DNA of 64,000 nucleotides from Haematobacter missouriensis (GTDB lineage Bacteria > Pseudomonadota > Alphaproteobacteria > Rhodobacterales > Rhodobacteraceae), in NCBI RefSeq assembly GCF_000740775.1, contig NZ_JFGS01000006.1, positions 92,769 through 156,768 on the forward strand, in the 5' to 3' direction. This document shows positions 44,734 through 53,704 of the stretch, one piece after another (the first letter of the stretch is position 1; each line of letters begins with the position of its first letter). The position numbers and the translations under genes were made by a program. Below the pieces are notes generated by a model. It was not told the DNA's origin, made no database searches, and was given only the letters and a program-made list of their open reading frames with translations.

Positions 44734-45500
44734 GGATACCTCGACACCAGCCGGGGGCTGTCAAGATCCAGATGCGCGGCCAGCAGGCGCGCAGTATAAG
44801 GCAGCGGCGCGGCCAGCACCTCCACCGCCGATCCCACCTGTATGATGCGGCCCGCCTCCATCACGGCGATCCGGTCGGCAAGACCGGAGGCGAGGGCGAT
44901 GTCATGAGTGATGAAAAGCAGCGTCATCCCCGAGTCCGGTGCGGTCAGCGTGCGGAGCAGCGCCACGATACGTGCCTGAACCATGGTGTCCAGCGCGCTC
45001 GTCGCCTCGTCCGCGATGAGCACATTCGGCTCCGCCGCTATGGCAGTGGCGATCGCGATCCGCTGCAGCTGCCCGCCGGAGAACTGATGGGGAAACCGGC
45101 GGAGCGCGGCGGAGGGCTCCGGTATGCCCACGCGGGCCAACAGTTCCGCCGCCCGCCCACACACGGCTTCCGGCGCCAGTTTCAGGTGGTGGCGGAGCAC
45201 TTCCGTCATCTGGTTTCCGATGGAGAGGACAGGATCGAAACTTGCCGCCGGCTGTTGAAAGACAAATCCGTAATCTCGCCCCGGCCGGACCGGACCTGAC
45301 GCCCAGTCGATCTGCCCCGTCATTCGCGCGGAAACGGGCAGCAGCCCTGCGAGCGCCAGTGCCAGCGTGGATTTGCCCGATCCACTTTCCCCGATCAGCG
45401 CCAGACGCTCCCCCGCCCGCAGATCGAGATCCACCCCGTGCAGCACCGGCGTCCCGCCATAGGCGACGCTCAGCCCCCGGAGCGAGGCGAGCACGCTCAA
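44730..45500 (-). CDS. Peptide/nickel-type ABC transporter ATPase (DppD type)
   Basis: About 256 residues. Walker A GESGSGKST, Q-loop GFVFQQPAASFDPVLSIGNQM, signature FSGGQLQRIAIATAIA, Walker B VLIADEATSALD and switch FITHDIALASGLADRI. No ATG is available at the N terminus: a TTG at 45500 overlaps the permease stop codon and a GTG lies at 45494, either giving the expected start before LASLRGLSVAYGG. It pairs with the DppF-type ATPase. Confidence 0.88.
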   Translation of the reverse strand: MSVLASLRGLSVAYGGTPVLHGVDLDLRAGERLALIGESGSGKSTLALALAGLLPVSARMTGQIDWASGPVRPGRDYGFVFQQPAASFDPVLSIGNQMTEVLRHHLKLAPEAVCGRAAELLARVGIPEPSAALRRFPHQFSGGQLQRIAIATAIAAEPNVLIADEATSALDTMVQARIVALLRTLTAPDSGMTLLFITHDIALASGLADRIAVMEAGRIIQVGSAVEVLAAPLPYTARLLAAHLDLDSPRLVSRYP

Positions 45501-46318
45501 GTCTGCCGATCCCGGCGGGAAAGCGTCTCCACCAGCGCCTCCGAAAACAGATAGACCCCGACGACGGTCAGCATCAGCGCGATCCCCGGCAGGATGGAAA
45601 GCCAGGGAGCGGTGCGCAGCACGGTCCGTCCTTCCGCGATCATGCCGCCCCATGTCACCACATTCGGATCGCCAAGGCCAAGGAAGGACAGCGCCGCCTC
45701 GGTCAGGATCGCGCCCGCGGTAATGACCGAGGACAAGGCAAGAACCGGTGGCAGGGCGAGCGGAAGCACCTCCCTCAGGGCGATCTCTACCGGATGCATC
45801 CCCAGAACCCGCGCGGCCGAGACGAAATCGCGGGAACGGATGGAAAGCACTTCCGCCCGCGCCACCCGTGCAGGAGCCGTCCATGCGCCAAGCGCGATGG
45901 CCAGAACCACGACCGCAACCGAAGGCCCCGCGACGGAGACGAAGGCCAAGGCCAGCAGGAACCCCGGCACGATCTGAAAGGCATCGACAAGGCGCATCAA
46001 CACCTCGTCTCCGATGCCGCCCGCGAAACCGGCAAGCGTGCCCACCAGCGCGCCCAGCGTGACCGCCACCGCCGCGGCAGTCACGCCGACCAGCAGCGAC
46101 GTCCGCGCTCCATGCGCAAGGCCCGCCGCGACGTCCCGGCCCAGCCTGTCGGTGCCAAGGAGGTGGCCCGCATCGGTGAAGGGCGGCAGGAGCGGCGGCC
46201 CGGCAATGGCCAGCGGATCACCGGGATAAAGGAGCGGCGCCAGCAGGGCGAGGGTCAGAACCGCCGCGAGCAGGACAATCCCGGACCGCCCGCCCGGCAC
46301 CGCGAGAAGCCGCCTCAT
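45497..46318 (-). CDS. Peptide/nickel-type ABC permease (DppC type)
   Basis: 273 residues, about six helices. Signatures of the second permease of this importer class are GHLLGTDRLGRDVAAGLAHGAR (residues 52-73), the coupling loop VSAARVLGMHPVEIALREVLP and LTEAALSFLGLGDPN. The start at 46318 overlaps the DppB-type stop as ATGA. Confidence 0.92.
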   Translation of the reverse strand: MRRLLAVPGGRSGIVLLAAVLTLALLAPLLYPGDPLAIAGPPLLPPFTDAGHLLGTDRLGRDVAAGLAHGARTSLLVGVTAAAVAVTLGALVGTLAGFAGGIGDEVLMRLVDAFQIVPGFLLALAFVSVAGPSVAVVVLAIALGAWTAPARVARAEVLSIRSRDFVSAARVLGMHPVEIALREVLPLALPPVLALSSVITAGAILTEAALSFLGLGDPNVVTWGGMIAEGRTVLRTAPWLSILPGIALMLTVVGVYLFSEALVETLSRRDRQT

Positions 46319-47295
46319 GCATCGCTCCCGATGCGGGGGTCGAGCCAGGCATAGGCCATGTCCACCAGCAGGTTGGCCAGCAGCACCGCGACTGCCGAGG
46401 TGAGGATGACACCCGCCAGAAGGGGTGCGTCGCGGCCGGCGACGGCCTCCTGTGCCAGACGCCCGAAGCCCGGAATGGCAAAGACGCTCTCGATCACCAC
46501 CGAGCCGCCGAGCATCGCCCCCGCCTGATAGCCCAGCATGGTGACGAGGGGCAGGAGAGCGTTCCGGGCGACATGGCCCACGACGATGCTCCGCCTCGGC
46601 AGGCCGCGGGCGCGGAGGGCGGTGACGAAATCCTGCCGCCAGACCTCCGCCATTCCGGCGCGCATGAGCCGCAGGAAAAGGGCCAGATAGATGACGCCGA
46701 GCGCCGTGACCGGCAGCACCAGATGCTCGGCGATATCGACGGCCCTGGACAGCCCCGTCCGCCCCGAGGCGATCGTCTCCAGCCCTGAAACCGGCAGCCA
46801 GCGCAGGTTGACGGCGAACACCGTGACCAGCACCAGCCCCAGCCAGAACCCCGGAACGGCATAAAGCGCGAGCGAGCCGGTGGACAGCAGCCTGTCCGCC
46901 AGCGAACCCGGACGCGCCCCCGCGACGATGCCCAGCAGGGAGCCAAGTGTGAAGGCTAGCGCCGTCGCGCTCCCCATCAGAAGAAGCGTGGTCGGGAGCC
47001 GCTCTCCGATCAGCGCGGCGATGGGCCGGTCGAAAGCCACGGAACGCCCCATATCCCCGTGCGCAAGCGCCGCGAGATAGGTGCCCAGCCGCCTTGCCCC
47101 CGAAATGTCCAGCCCGTAGCGCGCACGCAACTCCGCCCCGAGTGCTGCATCCCCGCCCCCGATGCCCGCCAGATAGGCGTCCACCGCGTCGCCGGGGGCG
47201 GCCTCCAGCATCAGGAAGGTGCCCAGTACCACGATCAGCAGGACGGGAATCGCGGTCAGCACCCGACGACGCAGGAGGCGGAGGAGGCGGGCCAT
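46315..47295 (-). CDS. Peptide/nickel-type ABC permease (DppB type)
   Basis: 326 residues. It begins RRRVLTAIPVLLIVVLGTFLMLEAAPGD, the usual first helix with the PGD motif. ALAHGDMGRSV, the LPTTLLLMGSATALAF block, the coupling loop ALRARGLPRRSIVVGHVARNALLP and VIESVFAIPGFGRLAQEAV all fit DppB/NikB. It lies 6 bp after the binding-protein gene. Confidence 0.92.
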   Translation of the reverse strand: MARLLRLLRRRVLTAIPVLLIVVLGTFLMLEAAPGDAVDAYLAGIGGGDAALGAELRARYGLDISGARRLGTYLAALAHGDMGRSVAFDRPIAALIGERLPTTLLLMGSATALAFTLGSLLGIVAGARPGSLADRLLSTGSLALYAVPGFWLGLVLVTVFAVNLRWLPVSGLETIASGRTGLSRAVDIAEHLVLPVTALGVIYLALFLRLMRAGMAEVWRQDFVTALRARGLPRRSIVVGHVARNALLPLVTMLGYQAGAMLGGSVVIESVFAIPGFGRLAQEAVAGRDAPLLAGVILTSAVAVLLANLLVDMAYAWLDPRIGSDA

Positions 47296-47301
47296 CCGCT
47301 G

Positions 47302-48900
47302 TCAGGGCGTGAGTGAAGCGTCCGCCCAGCCGGAAACGGCCCAGCGGGGATTGTTGGCGATATTCTCCAGCCGGTCGCTCGCAACGCTGGTGAAGCTCCA
47401 TTCCGCCACGTTGATGAGCGGCAGGTCAGCCGCGACATCGCGCTGAAAATCCTTGTAGAGCGCGATCCGCTCCGCCGTGTCCAGCGTAACCGCGGCTTTG
47501 TCGATCAGAGCGTCGAGCGAGGGGTTCGCATAGCCGCCCTGGTTGGAGAAGGGCACGCCGTCCGGCACGCCCGACCGCACGAGGATGGTGGTGGAGATCG
47601 CCGGATCCCCGCGGAACACCGGCGGCGCGATGGCGAGGTCGAAGGCATGGTCGGTATAGACCGCCTTCTGGTGCGCGGCGGAATCATTGTTTACCACTCG
47701 CGCGTCGATTCCCACGACAGCCAGAGCCTGCCGCAGATAGTCTCCGAACTGCCGGGTTTCGTTGAAATAGGGGGCGGGCAGCAGGTTCAGGCTGAACCGG
47801 ATGCCATTGGCGCCCTTGGGGTAGCCCGCTTCGTCCAGCAGCGCTTCTGCCCGCGCCGGGTCGAAGTCATAAATCGGAACGTCTGCTGTATAGAACTCCG
47901 TCGCATTCTGCGGCACGGGGCCGGTAGCGACGGTGGCATAGCCGAGAAAGATCGTGTTCACCACGAAGGTTTTGTCGATCGCATGAGCGATGGCCTGCCT
48001 GACTTTCACATCGGCCAGCTCCTTGCGGCGATGATTGATCTCCACGACAAGCTGATAGGTCAGTGCCTCGTAGCCGCGGGTGACGACCTGAAGCCCGGGC
48101 ACCTTGCCGATCCGTGCAAGATCGGCGAGCGGCACGGCGGAAAAGGCGGCGAGCTGGATGTCGCCCGCCTCCAGCGCCGCGGCGGCGGAGGCGCGATCGG
48201 GCAACACCTGGAACACGATCTCGTCCAGGAAAGGCTTGCCCCTGTCCCAGTACTCCGGGTTCTTCTTCAGCAGATAGTATTGCCCCGGACGGTAATCGGC
48301 AAAGACGAAAGGACCGGTTCCAACGGGCCGCACATTTGCTGGGTTGTCGGCGATCGGCCCGTCTTCATAGATATGCTTGGGCACGACGCTCGAAACGACA
48401 GGCAGGGCATTGCGGACAAGCTGTAGCGGCGTGGGTGCCGAGAACCGGAAAACGGCCGTATGGGCGTCCGGCGTGTCCACGGCGGCGAGATTGGCGAAGA
48501 CAGACCGTCCGAGGTTCTGGAGCGGCTTCCAGATCTGCATGGCGGAGAAGGCCACATCGGCAGAAGTGAAGGGCGCGCCGTCATGCCATTTCACCCCTTC
48601 CCTGAGCCGGAAGGTGACGGTCAACCCGTCGTCCGACCCTTCCCAGCCGGTCGCCAGAAGTGGGCGAAGGCCATCGGGGGCGGAATAATCCGCCTCCGCC
48701 AGCGCCTCGACAACCTTGCTGGCCACGAAGAAAACGCCGTTCGATGCGACGATGGCCGGATTGAGGTTCTTCGGCTCCGAATCCGCCGCGACCGTCAGGC
48801 GACCGCCCGCCGCCGCCCAGGACAGGCGCGGCAGGGCCGTGGAGGCCAGAAGCAGGGCGATGCCCTGAAGCACGAAGCGGCGGGTGGGCAGGAAGGGCAT
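47302..48900 (-). CDS. Peptide/nickel-type ABC substrate-binding protein (family 5)
   Basis: 532 residues with an N-terminal export signal, RRFVLQGIALLLASTALPRLSWA, of possible Tat type. Family-5 marks are LRPLLATGWEGSDDGLTVTFRLREGVKWHDGAPFTSADVAFS (the KWHDGAPFTADD signature), PVGTGPFVFADYRPG, VRQAIAHAIDK and FDPARAEALLDEAGYPKG. It delivers peptides or similar solutes to the permeases downstream; the ligand cannot be told. GGAGG precedes the ATG by 7 bp, and it is the first gene of the operon. Confidence 0.92.
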   Translation of the reverse strand: MPFLPTRRFVLQGIALLLASTALPRLSWAAAGGRLTVAADSEPKNLNPAIVASNGVFFVASKVVEALAEADYSAPDGLRPLLATGWEGSDDGLTVTFRLREGVKWHDGAPFTSADVAFSAMQIWKPLQNLGRSVFANLAAVDTPDAHTAVFRFSAPTPLQLVRNALPVVSSVVPKHIYEDGPIADNPANVRPVGTGPFVFADYRPGQYYLLKKNPEYWDRGKPFLDEIVFQVLPDRASAAAALEAGDIQLAAFSAVPLADLARIGKVPGLQVVTRGYEALTYQLVVEINHRRKELADVKVRQAIAHAIDKTFVVNTIFLGYATVATGPVPQNATEFYTADVPIYDFDPARAEALLDEAGYPKGANGIRFSLNLLPAPYFNETRQFGDYLRQALAVVGIDARVVNNDSAAHQKAVYTDHAFDLAIAPPVFRGDPAISTTILVRSGVPDGVPFSNQGGYANPSLDALIDKAAVTLDTAERIALYKDFQRDVAADLPLINVAEWSFTSVASDRLENIANNPRWAVSGWADASLTP

Positions 48901-49010
48901 TCTCGGCCTCCGGGACTGGACTGGCTCGACAATACTCCCCTCCCGCGCGTTCTCAAGCGTCAGTCAGGCAAGGTGGCATGCGTTTTCCACCCCTTTCGGA
49001 GAACGCCGTT

Positions 49011-49358
49011 TCACTCGGCCGTGCAGGAGACGGAGGGTTTGCTTTCGTCCAGAGTATCGCTGAACACCGCGTCGTCGCCCTTGGTGAACCACTGGTAACG
49101 GTTCCCGGTGTAGCGTGCGCCGGAACCGGAAACGACAGCCACCAGAATGTAAGGCTCGCCGTCTATCGTCATGATGGCGAGCGAGTTCGGCCCCGCATTG
49201 ACATACTGGACCACACGCTTCGTGCCGTTCGCGCAGCTGTACTGCTGCTTCGTCTGCGTGCCGCTGACGCCGGGGAGGGTGATTGTCGTGCCGCTTGCCG
49301 CCATCGCATGGGCTGGCAGGACCAACGACAGCGCCGCCGCACAGAGGATTTTCCGCAT
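49011..49358 (-). CDS. Secreted MliC-like protein (putative C-type lysozyme inhibitor)
   Basis: About 115 residues with a signal peptide (MRKILCAAALSLVLPAHAMA). The mature part has the MliC/PliC pattern: QYSCANGTKRVVQYVN, a middle MTIDGEPYILVAVVSGSGARY and NRYQWFTKGDDAVFSD, with two cysteines (YSC and SVSC) likely forming the disulfide. Such proteins protect the cell wall from host-type lysozyme. The N terminus lacks an evident lipobox, so it would be soluble and periplasmic. The start at 49358 is preceded by GGAGAG. Confidence 0.75.
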   Translation of the reverse strand: MRKILCAAALSLVLPAHAMAASGTTITLPGVSGTQTKQQYSCANGTKRVVQYVNAGPNSLAIMTIDGEPYILVAVVSGSGARYTGNRYQWFTKGDDAVFSDTLDESKPSVSCTAE

Positions 49359-49513
49359 GGTGCTCTCCATATTGATTGTTGTTCGTGGCAGGTAGCATGA
49401 GTTGCTATCCCGGCCAGTGGGCCGAGCATTGCCGTATCTTTGACGTTGGTTTTACGCCTGTGCGTCAGAAGTGTTCCTGTCGCTGATGGCGATGGGGTCG
49501 GTGCGGTTTGACG

Positions 49514-50167
49514 ATGGGATATTTTTCAGAACCAGTGCATTTTTCGTGTGTTGCGGGTGGGAATCGCTTTGCTGTGAACGGTCGTTTGCGACCAGCCGGC
49601 AATGATCTCAATTTCGCTCTCATCGGCACACCGCGCCGATCCTTTTCCGAGCATGGACAGGAGCCCGACGACCCGGCTTTCCTGTCGCTGATCGCCACGG
49701 CAGACTTCGGACCGTTCCGGGCCACCGGTCTGCGTCCGGCGCTCAAGGCGCTTACCCGCGTGATGGAGGAGGTGGCTTTCCACAACGCCGACCTGCATCG
49801 CCGGCTCTCCACCTCCGCCATGCTCTGCTGCCGGATGGCGCGGGGCGACAGGGGAGTGTCCAACCATAGCTGGGGGGTCGCCATCGACCTGAAGATAGAC
49901 GGCATTGCAGATACGCGGGGCGATGACTGCGTTCAGCGCGGCTTGCTGGAGATCGCCCCCATCTTTGCCCGGCATATGTTCTATTGGGGTGCCGCCTTCC
50001 AGATGGAGGAGGCGATGCATTTCGAAGCATCCGAGCAGCTCGTCCGCTTATGGGCCGCGCGGGGGGAGCTTGCGCCCGCCGCCGGACTGGACGCGACGGT
50101 TCCCGCCGATGCCGCCCGCTATCGGGCTGATCGCTTCATCGAGACGCGCGCGCGGTTCACCGGTTGA
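49514..50167 (+). CDS. M15 (VanY/DacY-like) peptidase-domain protein
   Basis: About 217 residues. SNHSWGVAIDLKIDG near residue 115 carries the first zinc His and Asp of the M15 family, and EEAMHFEASEQLV near 170 carries the catalytic Glu and last zinc His. These enzymes cleave D-Ala-D-Ala or related cell-wall bonds. I see no clear signal peptide. The start is uncertain: an ATG at 49514 and a TTG two codons earlier are both possible. It is followed by the PLP-like gene 87 bp on. Confidence 0.72.
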   Translation: MGYFSEPVHFSCVAGGNRFAVNGRLRPAGNDLNFALIGTPRRSFSEHGQEPDDPAFLSLIATADFGPFRATGLRPALKALTRVMEEVAFHNADLHRRLSTSAMLCCRMARGDRGVSNHSWGVAIDLKIDGIADTRGDDCVQRGLLEIAPIFARHMFYWGAAFQMEEAMHFEASEQLVRLWAARGELAPAAGLDATVPADAARYRADRFIETRARFTG

Positions 50168-50254
50168 AGTGTCGTGCTGCCAGGAAAAGGTGTAGAATGC
50201 ATTGCCTGCCCGCTCTCGCGCCCTTCCGGGCCAGACCATTAGGTGAGTGAGATC

Positions 50255-51529
50255 ATGTCGCCCTTCCTGCCCGACAGTCTGACAGGCATTGCCAGCGATT
50301 TTCACGATGGGACCAACCGCAATCTGCTGGATCGGTGGCAGCCGCTGTGCGACTGGCTGGACACACGGCTCCGCGACGGGTTCGATCCGGCATGCAAGGT
50401 CAACATGGTGCGCATCGGTGCGCGGGCGCTGGCGCAAGACCGGCGGGGGCGCGTGCTTTCGGGTGTCAATCTCGCCTCGCTCGATCCGCTGAACATCTCC
50501 ACCCATCCTAAAGTACTGGCGGCAACGCAGGACGCCGCGGCGCGGTTCGGCATTCATTCGGCAGGCTCCGCTGCGATGATGGGCGTGACATCGCTTGTCG
50601 TCACGCTGGAGCAGAGGATGGCCACCTTCCTGTCCATGCGGGACGCACTGGTGTTCCCCACGGGGGCGGATGCCCTTCATGCATTGTTGCGCACGCTGGT
50701 GCAGCCGGGAGACCATATCATCCTCGACAGCCTTGTGGCCCCCGGTCTCCGCGATCTCGCGGAGACCGCGACCCGCAAGGTGCATCTCGCGCATCACCTC
50801 TCCCCGGCCTCTGTCCTCGACCATCTTGAGAAGATCCGTGCGCAGGAACCGGATGCCGGCATTCTGGTGATGATGGAGGCGATGTCCTACGCCGATTGCC
50901 AGTCCCCGGATCTCGCTACGCTGCGGGACATGTGCCGCCTGCATGAGGCGACGCTGCTCGTCGATACCGCGCTCGATCTTGGCTCCACCGGTCCGGGCGG
51001 GCGCGGGGTGCTGGCGCTGCAGGGGATGCTGGGAGAGGTCGATCTGGTCAGCGGAACCTTTGCGCGGGCCTTCGCCTCGAACGGCGGCTTCGTGGCCTGC
51101 AACCATCCCGCGCTCCGCACCGCGATCGTGCAGGGCAGCCTTGTCCACTGGAACAGTTGTGCGATTTCACCGCTTCAGGCGGCGGCGATTCTCGCTGCAT
51201 TGGACCTGATCGACGGGACGGAGGGCGACTGGAAGCGTCGCTGTCTGTTGCGGAACTGCCGCGCTTTCCGGCAGGGCCTTGCCAAACAGGGCTACCATGT
51301 GCTGGGCAATCCGGGGAGCGCTGTTCCTGTCCTTCTCGGTGCCGCCGCCGCTGCACGGCGGATGACCGCAGAAGTGCTGTATCATGGCGCGGTGGTCAAC
51401 CTTCTGGAGTACCCGATCGTCCCGCAGGGCGGCGCGCGCTGGATGCTTCATCCGATGGCCGATCACAGCGCGGAGGATGTGGATACCTTTCTGGCGCTTA
51501 CCGAACGGGCGCGCCGGTTTGCCGCCTGA
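50255..51529 (+). CDS. Alpha-oxoamine-synthase-like fold-type I protein lacking the PLP lysine
   Basis: 424 residues resembling serine palmitoyltransferase / 5-aminolevulinate synthase / AONS proteins: a glycine-rich SAGSAAMMGVTS region, LEQRMATFLSMRDALVFPTGADAL, the Asp of DTALDLGSTGPGGRGV and VDLVSGTFARAFASNGGFVA. In active enzymes the last motif reads GTFSK-type, with a lysine binding pyridoxal phosphate. Here that residue is Arg271. The His after DEA (DEAH) is Leu and the substrate/PLP-stacking HxxLE His is Val. Three cofactor contacts are therefore lost while the fold is intact. It probably has a non-catalytic or altered role. It converges on the regulator gene. Confidence 0.75.
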   Translation: MSPFLPDSLTGIASDFHDGTNRNLLDRWQPLCDWLDTRLRDGFDPACKVNMVRIGARALAQDRRGRVLSGVNLASLDPLNISTHPKVLAATQDAAARFGIHSAGSAAMMGVTSLVVTLEQRMATFLSMRDALVFPTGADALHALLRTLVQPGDHIILDSLVAPGLRDLAETATRKVHLAHHLSPASVLDHLEKIRAQEPDAGILVMMEAMSYADCQSPDLATLRDMCRLHEATLLVDTALDLGSTGPGGRGVLALQGMLGEVDLVSGTFARAFASNGGFVACNHPALRTAIVQGSLVHWNSCAISPLQAAAILAALDLIDGTEGDWKRRCLLRNCRAFRQGLAKQGYHVLGNPGSAVPVLLGAAAAARRMTAEVLYHGAVVNLLEYPIVPQGGARWMLHPMADHSAEDVDTFLALTERARRFAA

Positions 51530-51533
51530 GCTT

Positions 51534-53207
51534 TCACAGCCCGGCGCGGACCAGGTCGGCGGCGATGACGTCATGATGGGAAGGGTCGCGAAAAAAGACA
51601 CGCGACCGCCAGTTCTCGGCGGTGAACCCAGGTTGAAGGCTGCGTATCCGTTCCGCCACCTGGTGGGCCTCGGCCATCCTGTCGGCCCGGATGAGGTGCA
51701 CGACCTTGCAGATATGGGCGCGGATATTGCCGGGATCGCCTTCCAGAATCTCGTCGATCTGCGGGCCGACGCCGTTCCTTCCGAGCATCAGGCAGTCGAG
51801 GATCAGGTTGGTGCGGATCCAGACCGGCGGATGCGGTGTGAGCGTGAGAGCATGGCGGTAGAGATCGATGGAATGCGCGAGATCGCCGCAATAGCCAAAG
51901 ATCGCGGCAAGATAGGACAGCATTTCCGGGCTTTCCGGCGCTTCGGCGACGACGGCGGTCATTCGGGCAAGCGCGTCCTCGAAATGCCCCTGCGAGCAGA
52001 GCCAGAAGGCGTGAAGCGCGCGCCCATGCAGATGGCTTGGCGAGAGAACGAAGATCTCGGCCACGATGCGGGCGACACCCTCTTCGGCGTCGCGCGGATT
52101 GTCATGCCAGCCAAGGCGCAGGCCGTCGAGCAGACAAAAGCCCAGCGACACCCGCGCCTGGAGAAACGAAGGGTCGATCGCGATGGCCTGACGGTAGAAC
52201 TCCATCGCACGCGCCAGTGCCGTGCGGCTGACGGCATTTTCCTGCACCCGGCCTTTCTGAAAAAGCTCCCATGCGCGGATATCCGTTTCGGACCCGGCCC
52301 AGTATTCCGCCCAGCGACCATCCGACAGGGCCGTCTGAATCGCCTCCACGATGCGGCGCGACAGGCGCTCCTGCGCGCCGAAGCCCAGAGCGCGAAGGTC
52401 GAAGCGGTCATTCCAGACAATGGCCCCGCCCCGCGCGTCCACGATGCGCGCACTAAGGCGGATGCGCTCCCCCTCCATGCGCAAGCTGCCCTGCAGGAGG
52501 TAGTCCACGTCATCCCCGGCAAGACTTGGGTCTATGATCCGGTAGGTTCCCACCACGGCCCCGATGACGGTGGACAGCTCCTCCCGGAGGCCGCTGGCGA
52601 GATAGGCGAGTTGGACATCCGCGCCAATCACGGCGAACGGTTCGATGGCAAGATGCGGAAACAGCGTCCGTGCGGCCAGTTGCGGCGGCTCCGGCCCTTG
52701 TGGCACTGCCTGCGGTGGGGCGGTCAGCACGGCAGGTCCGTCGAGCTTGCCGTACCAGTGTGCCCGCTCCTCGCTCAACCATGTCTCGAACTCCGGGTCT
52801 GGAAGATCCATCCCTTCGAGCAGGTCGAGATGAGCCGCGGGAACAGAGATGAAGGCATCCACCCGCAACGCCTCCAGATGAAGGACGACATCGTCGCCGG
52901 GGGTTGAGATGATCTCAAGTCCATGCCGGGAGAGGTGATGACGGAGCGCGCTCAGTTCCTGCCGCAGACTAGCACGCCCCTTTGGGGGGTCGCGGTCGCT
53001 CCACAGACGATCCTGCAACCAGCCACGGGTCCGGCGCCCGCCGGGGGCAAGCGCCAGCATCGCCAGAAGCGCCTTGGCCCGTTTCCCAGGCGGGGTTGCG
53101 TCCTGTCCGTCGGGTGCGGTGAGCCGGAAGGCGCCAAAGACGCTGACGGCTGCCATCCCGACAGGGATACTGCGGGCGCGGCGGGGAATGTGCGTCAGGG
53201 GCGTCAT
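51534..53207 (-). CDS. Winged-helix (SARP/BTAD-like) regulator with TPR domain
   Basis: 557 residues in three parts. An N-terminal OmpR/SARP-type winged helix (about 20-110: FGAFRLTAPDGQ, KRAKALLAMLALAPGG, LQDRLWSDRDPPKGRASLRQ) binds DNA. A middle FlgO-like domain (about 180-290) has LAYLASGLREELSTVIG, VDYLLQGSLRMEG and IVDARGGAIVWNDRFD. A C-terminal series of TPR helices runs from about 310 (AMEFYRQAIAIDPSFLQARVSLGFCL onwards). It starts 12 bp after the small protein gene on the same strand, so both form one transcript, and is likely the local regulator of the divergent YcaO gene. Confidence 0.83.
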   Translation of the reverse strand: MTPLTHIPRRARSIPVGMAAVSVFGAFRLTAPDGQDATPPGKRAKALLAMLALAPGGRRTRGWLQDRLWSDRDPPKGRASLRQELSALRHHLSRHGLEIISTPGDDVVLHLEALRVDAFISVPAAHLDLLEGMDLPDPEFETWLSEERAHWYGKLDGPAVLTAPPQAVPQGPEPPQLAARTLFPHLAIEPFAVIGADVQLAYLASGLREELSTVIGAVVGTYRIIDPSLAGDDVDYLLQGSLRMEGERIRLSARIVDARGGAIVWNDRFDLRALGFGAQERLSRRIVEAIQTALSDGRWAEYWAGSETDIRAWELFQKGRVQENAVSRTALARAMEFYRQAIAIDPSFLQARVSLGFCLLDGLRLGWHDNPRDAEEGVARIVAEIFVLSPSHLHGRALHAFWLCSQGHFEDALARMTAVVAEAPESPEMLSYLAAIFGYCGDLAHSIDLYRHALTLTPHPPVWIRTNLILDCLMLGRNGVGPQIDEILEGDPGNIRAHICKVVHLIRADRMAEAHQVAERIRSLQPGFTAENWRSRVFFRDPSHHDVIAADLVRAGL

Positions 53208-53219
53208 CCGGGCGGCGCT

Positions 53220-53618
53220 CTACCCTGCGCAGCCGCAGATGGTGATGAAGCCGATCGCCTCCTCCGCTATGCCGGACAAGCCGGTGTCCCGGTCGATCCG
53301 GCCCTTGCCGGTGAGGTCGGGAACGGCGACATTGACGATCCGCATCGTCTTGCCGCCTTCCGACACCGTCCGATCAAAATGCAGCACGAGGCGGACGCCA
53401 TCTTCGACCGGGCCTTCGTCCCCGGTCGCACGCAGGGTGGGCGGGCCATCGACGAAACGTTCGTCGAAGAGAGATTTGAACCTTTCGGACAGCTCCATTC
53501 CGCCATCGGGCGAAAACCGCTGCTCCGGCGTGTCGCGACGAACGGCCTCTGCCATCTCAAGCAAAGCCGTACCGACCGATCTATAGCTTTCACCGGTTCT
53601 CAGTTTGAGACGCGCCAT
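53220..53618 (-). CDS. Small protein with Cys/Thr/Gly C-terminal tail beside YcaO (candidate modified peptide)
   Basis: 132 residues, no family recognised. It is charged and hydrophilic with no signal peptide or membrane segment; a helical first 70 residues is followed by a beta-like part (VRLVLHFDRTVSEGGKTMRI, VNVAVPDLTGKGRIDRDTG). It ends abruptly in FITICGCAG, which concentrates Thr, two Cys and Gly in the last eight positions, the kind of residues YcaO enzymes modify in peptides. It is divergent from the YcaO gene across 86 bp and co-transcribed with the regulator. The precursor role is a hypothesis only. Confidence 0.65.
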   Translation of the reverse strand: MARLKLRTGESYRSVGTALLEMAEAVRRDTPEQRFSPDGGMELSERFKSLFDERFVDGPPTLRATGDEGPVEDGVRLVLHFDRTVSEGGKTMRIVNVAVPDLTGKGRIDRDTGLSGIAEEAIGFITICGCAG

Positions 53619-53653
53619 GCCATACCCTCCCCGGAGTAACGCATATGGATTGA

Positions 53654-53669
53654 ATCACAGCATAGTGAT
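53654..53669. promoter_or_regulatory. Dyad between the divergent small-protein and YcaO genes
   Basis: ATCAC-AGCATA-GTGAT, a 5+6+5 inverted repeat in the 86-bp shared promoter region 53619-53704. It is a candidate operator for both directions, perhaps bound by the winged-helix regulator at 51534-53207. Confidence 0.45.
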
Positions 53670-53704
53670 AATCCAGCGAAGAGCGGCGGTTTGCAATCGG
53701 AAGG

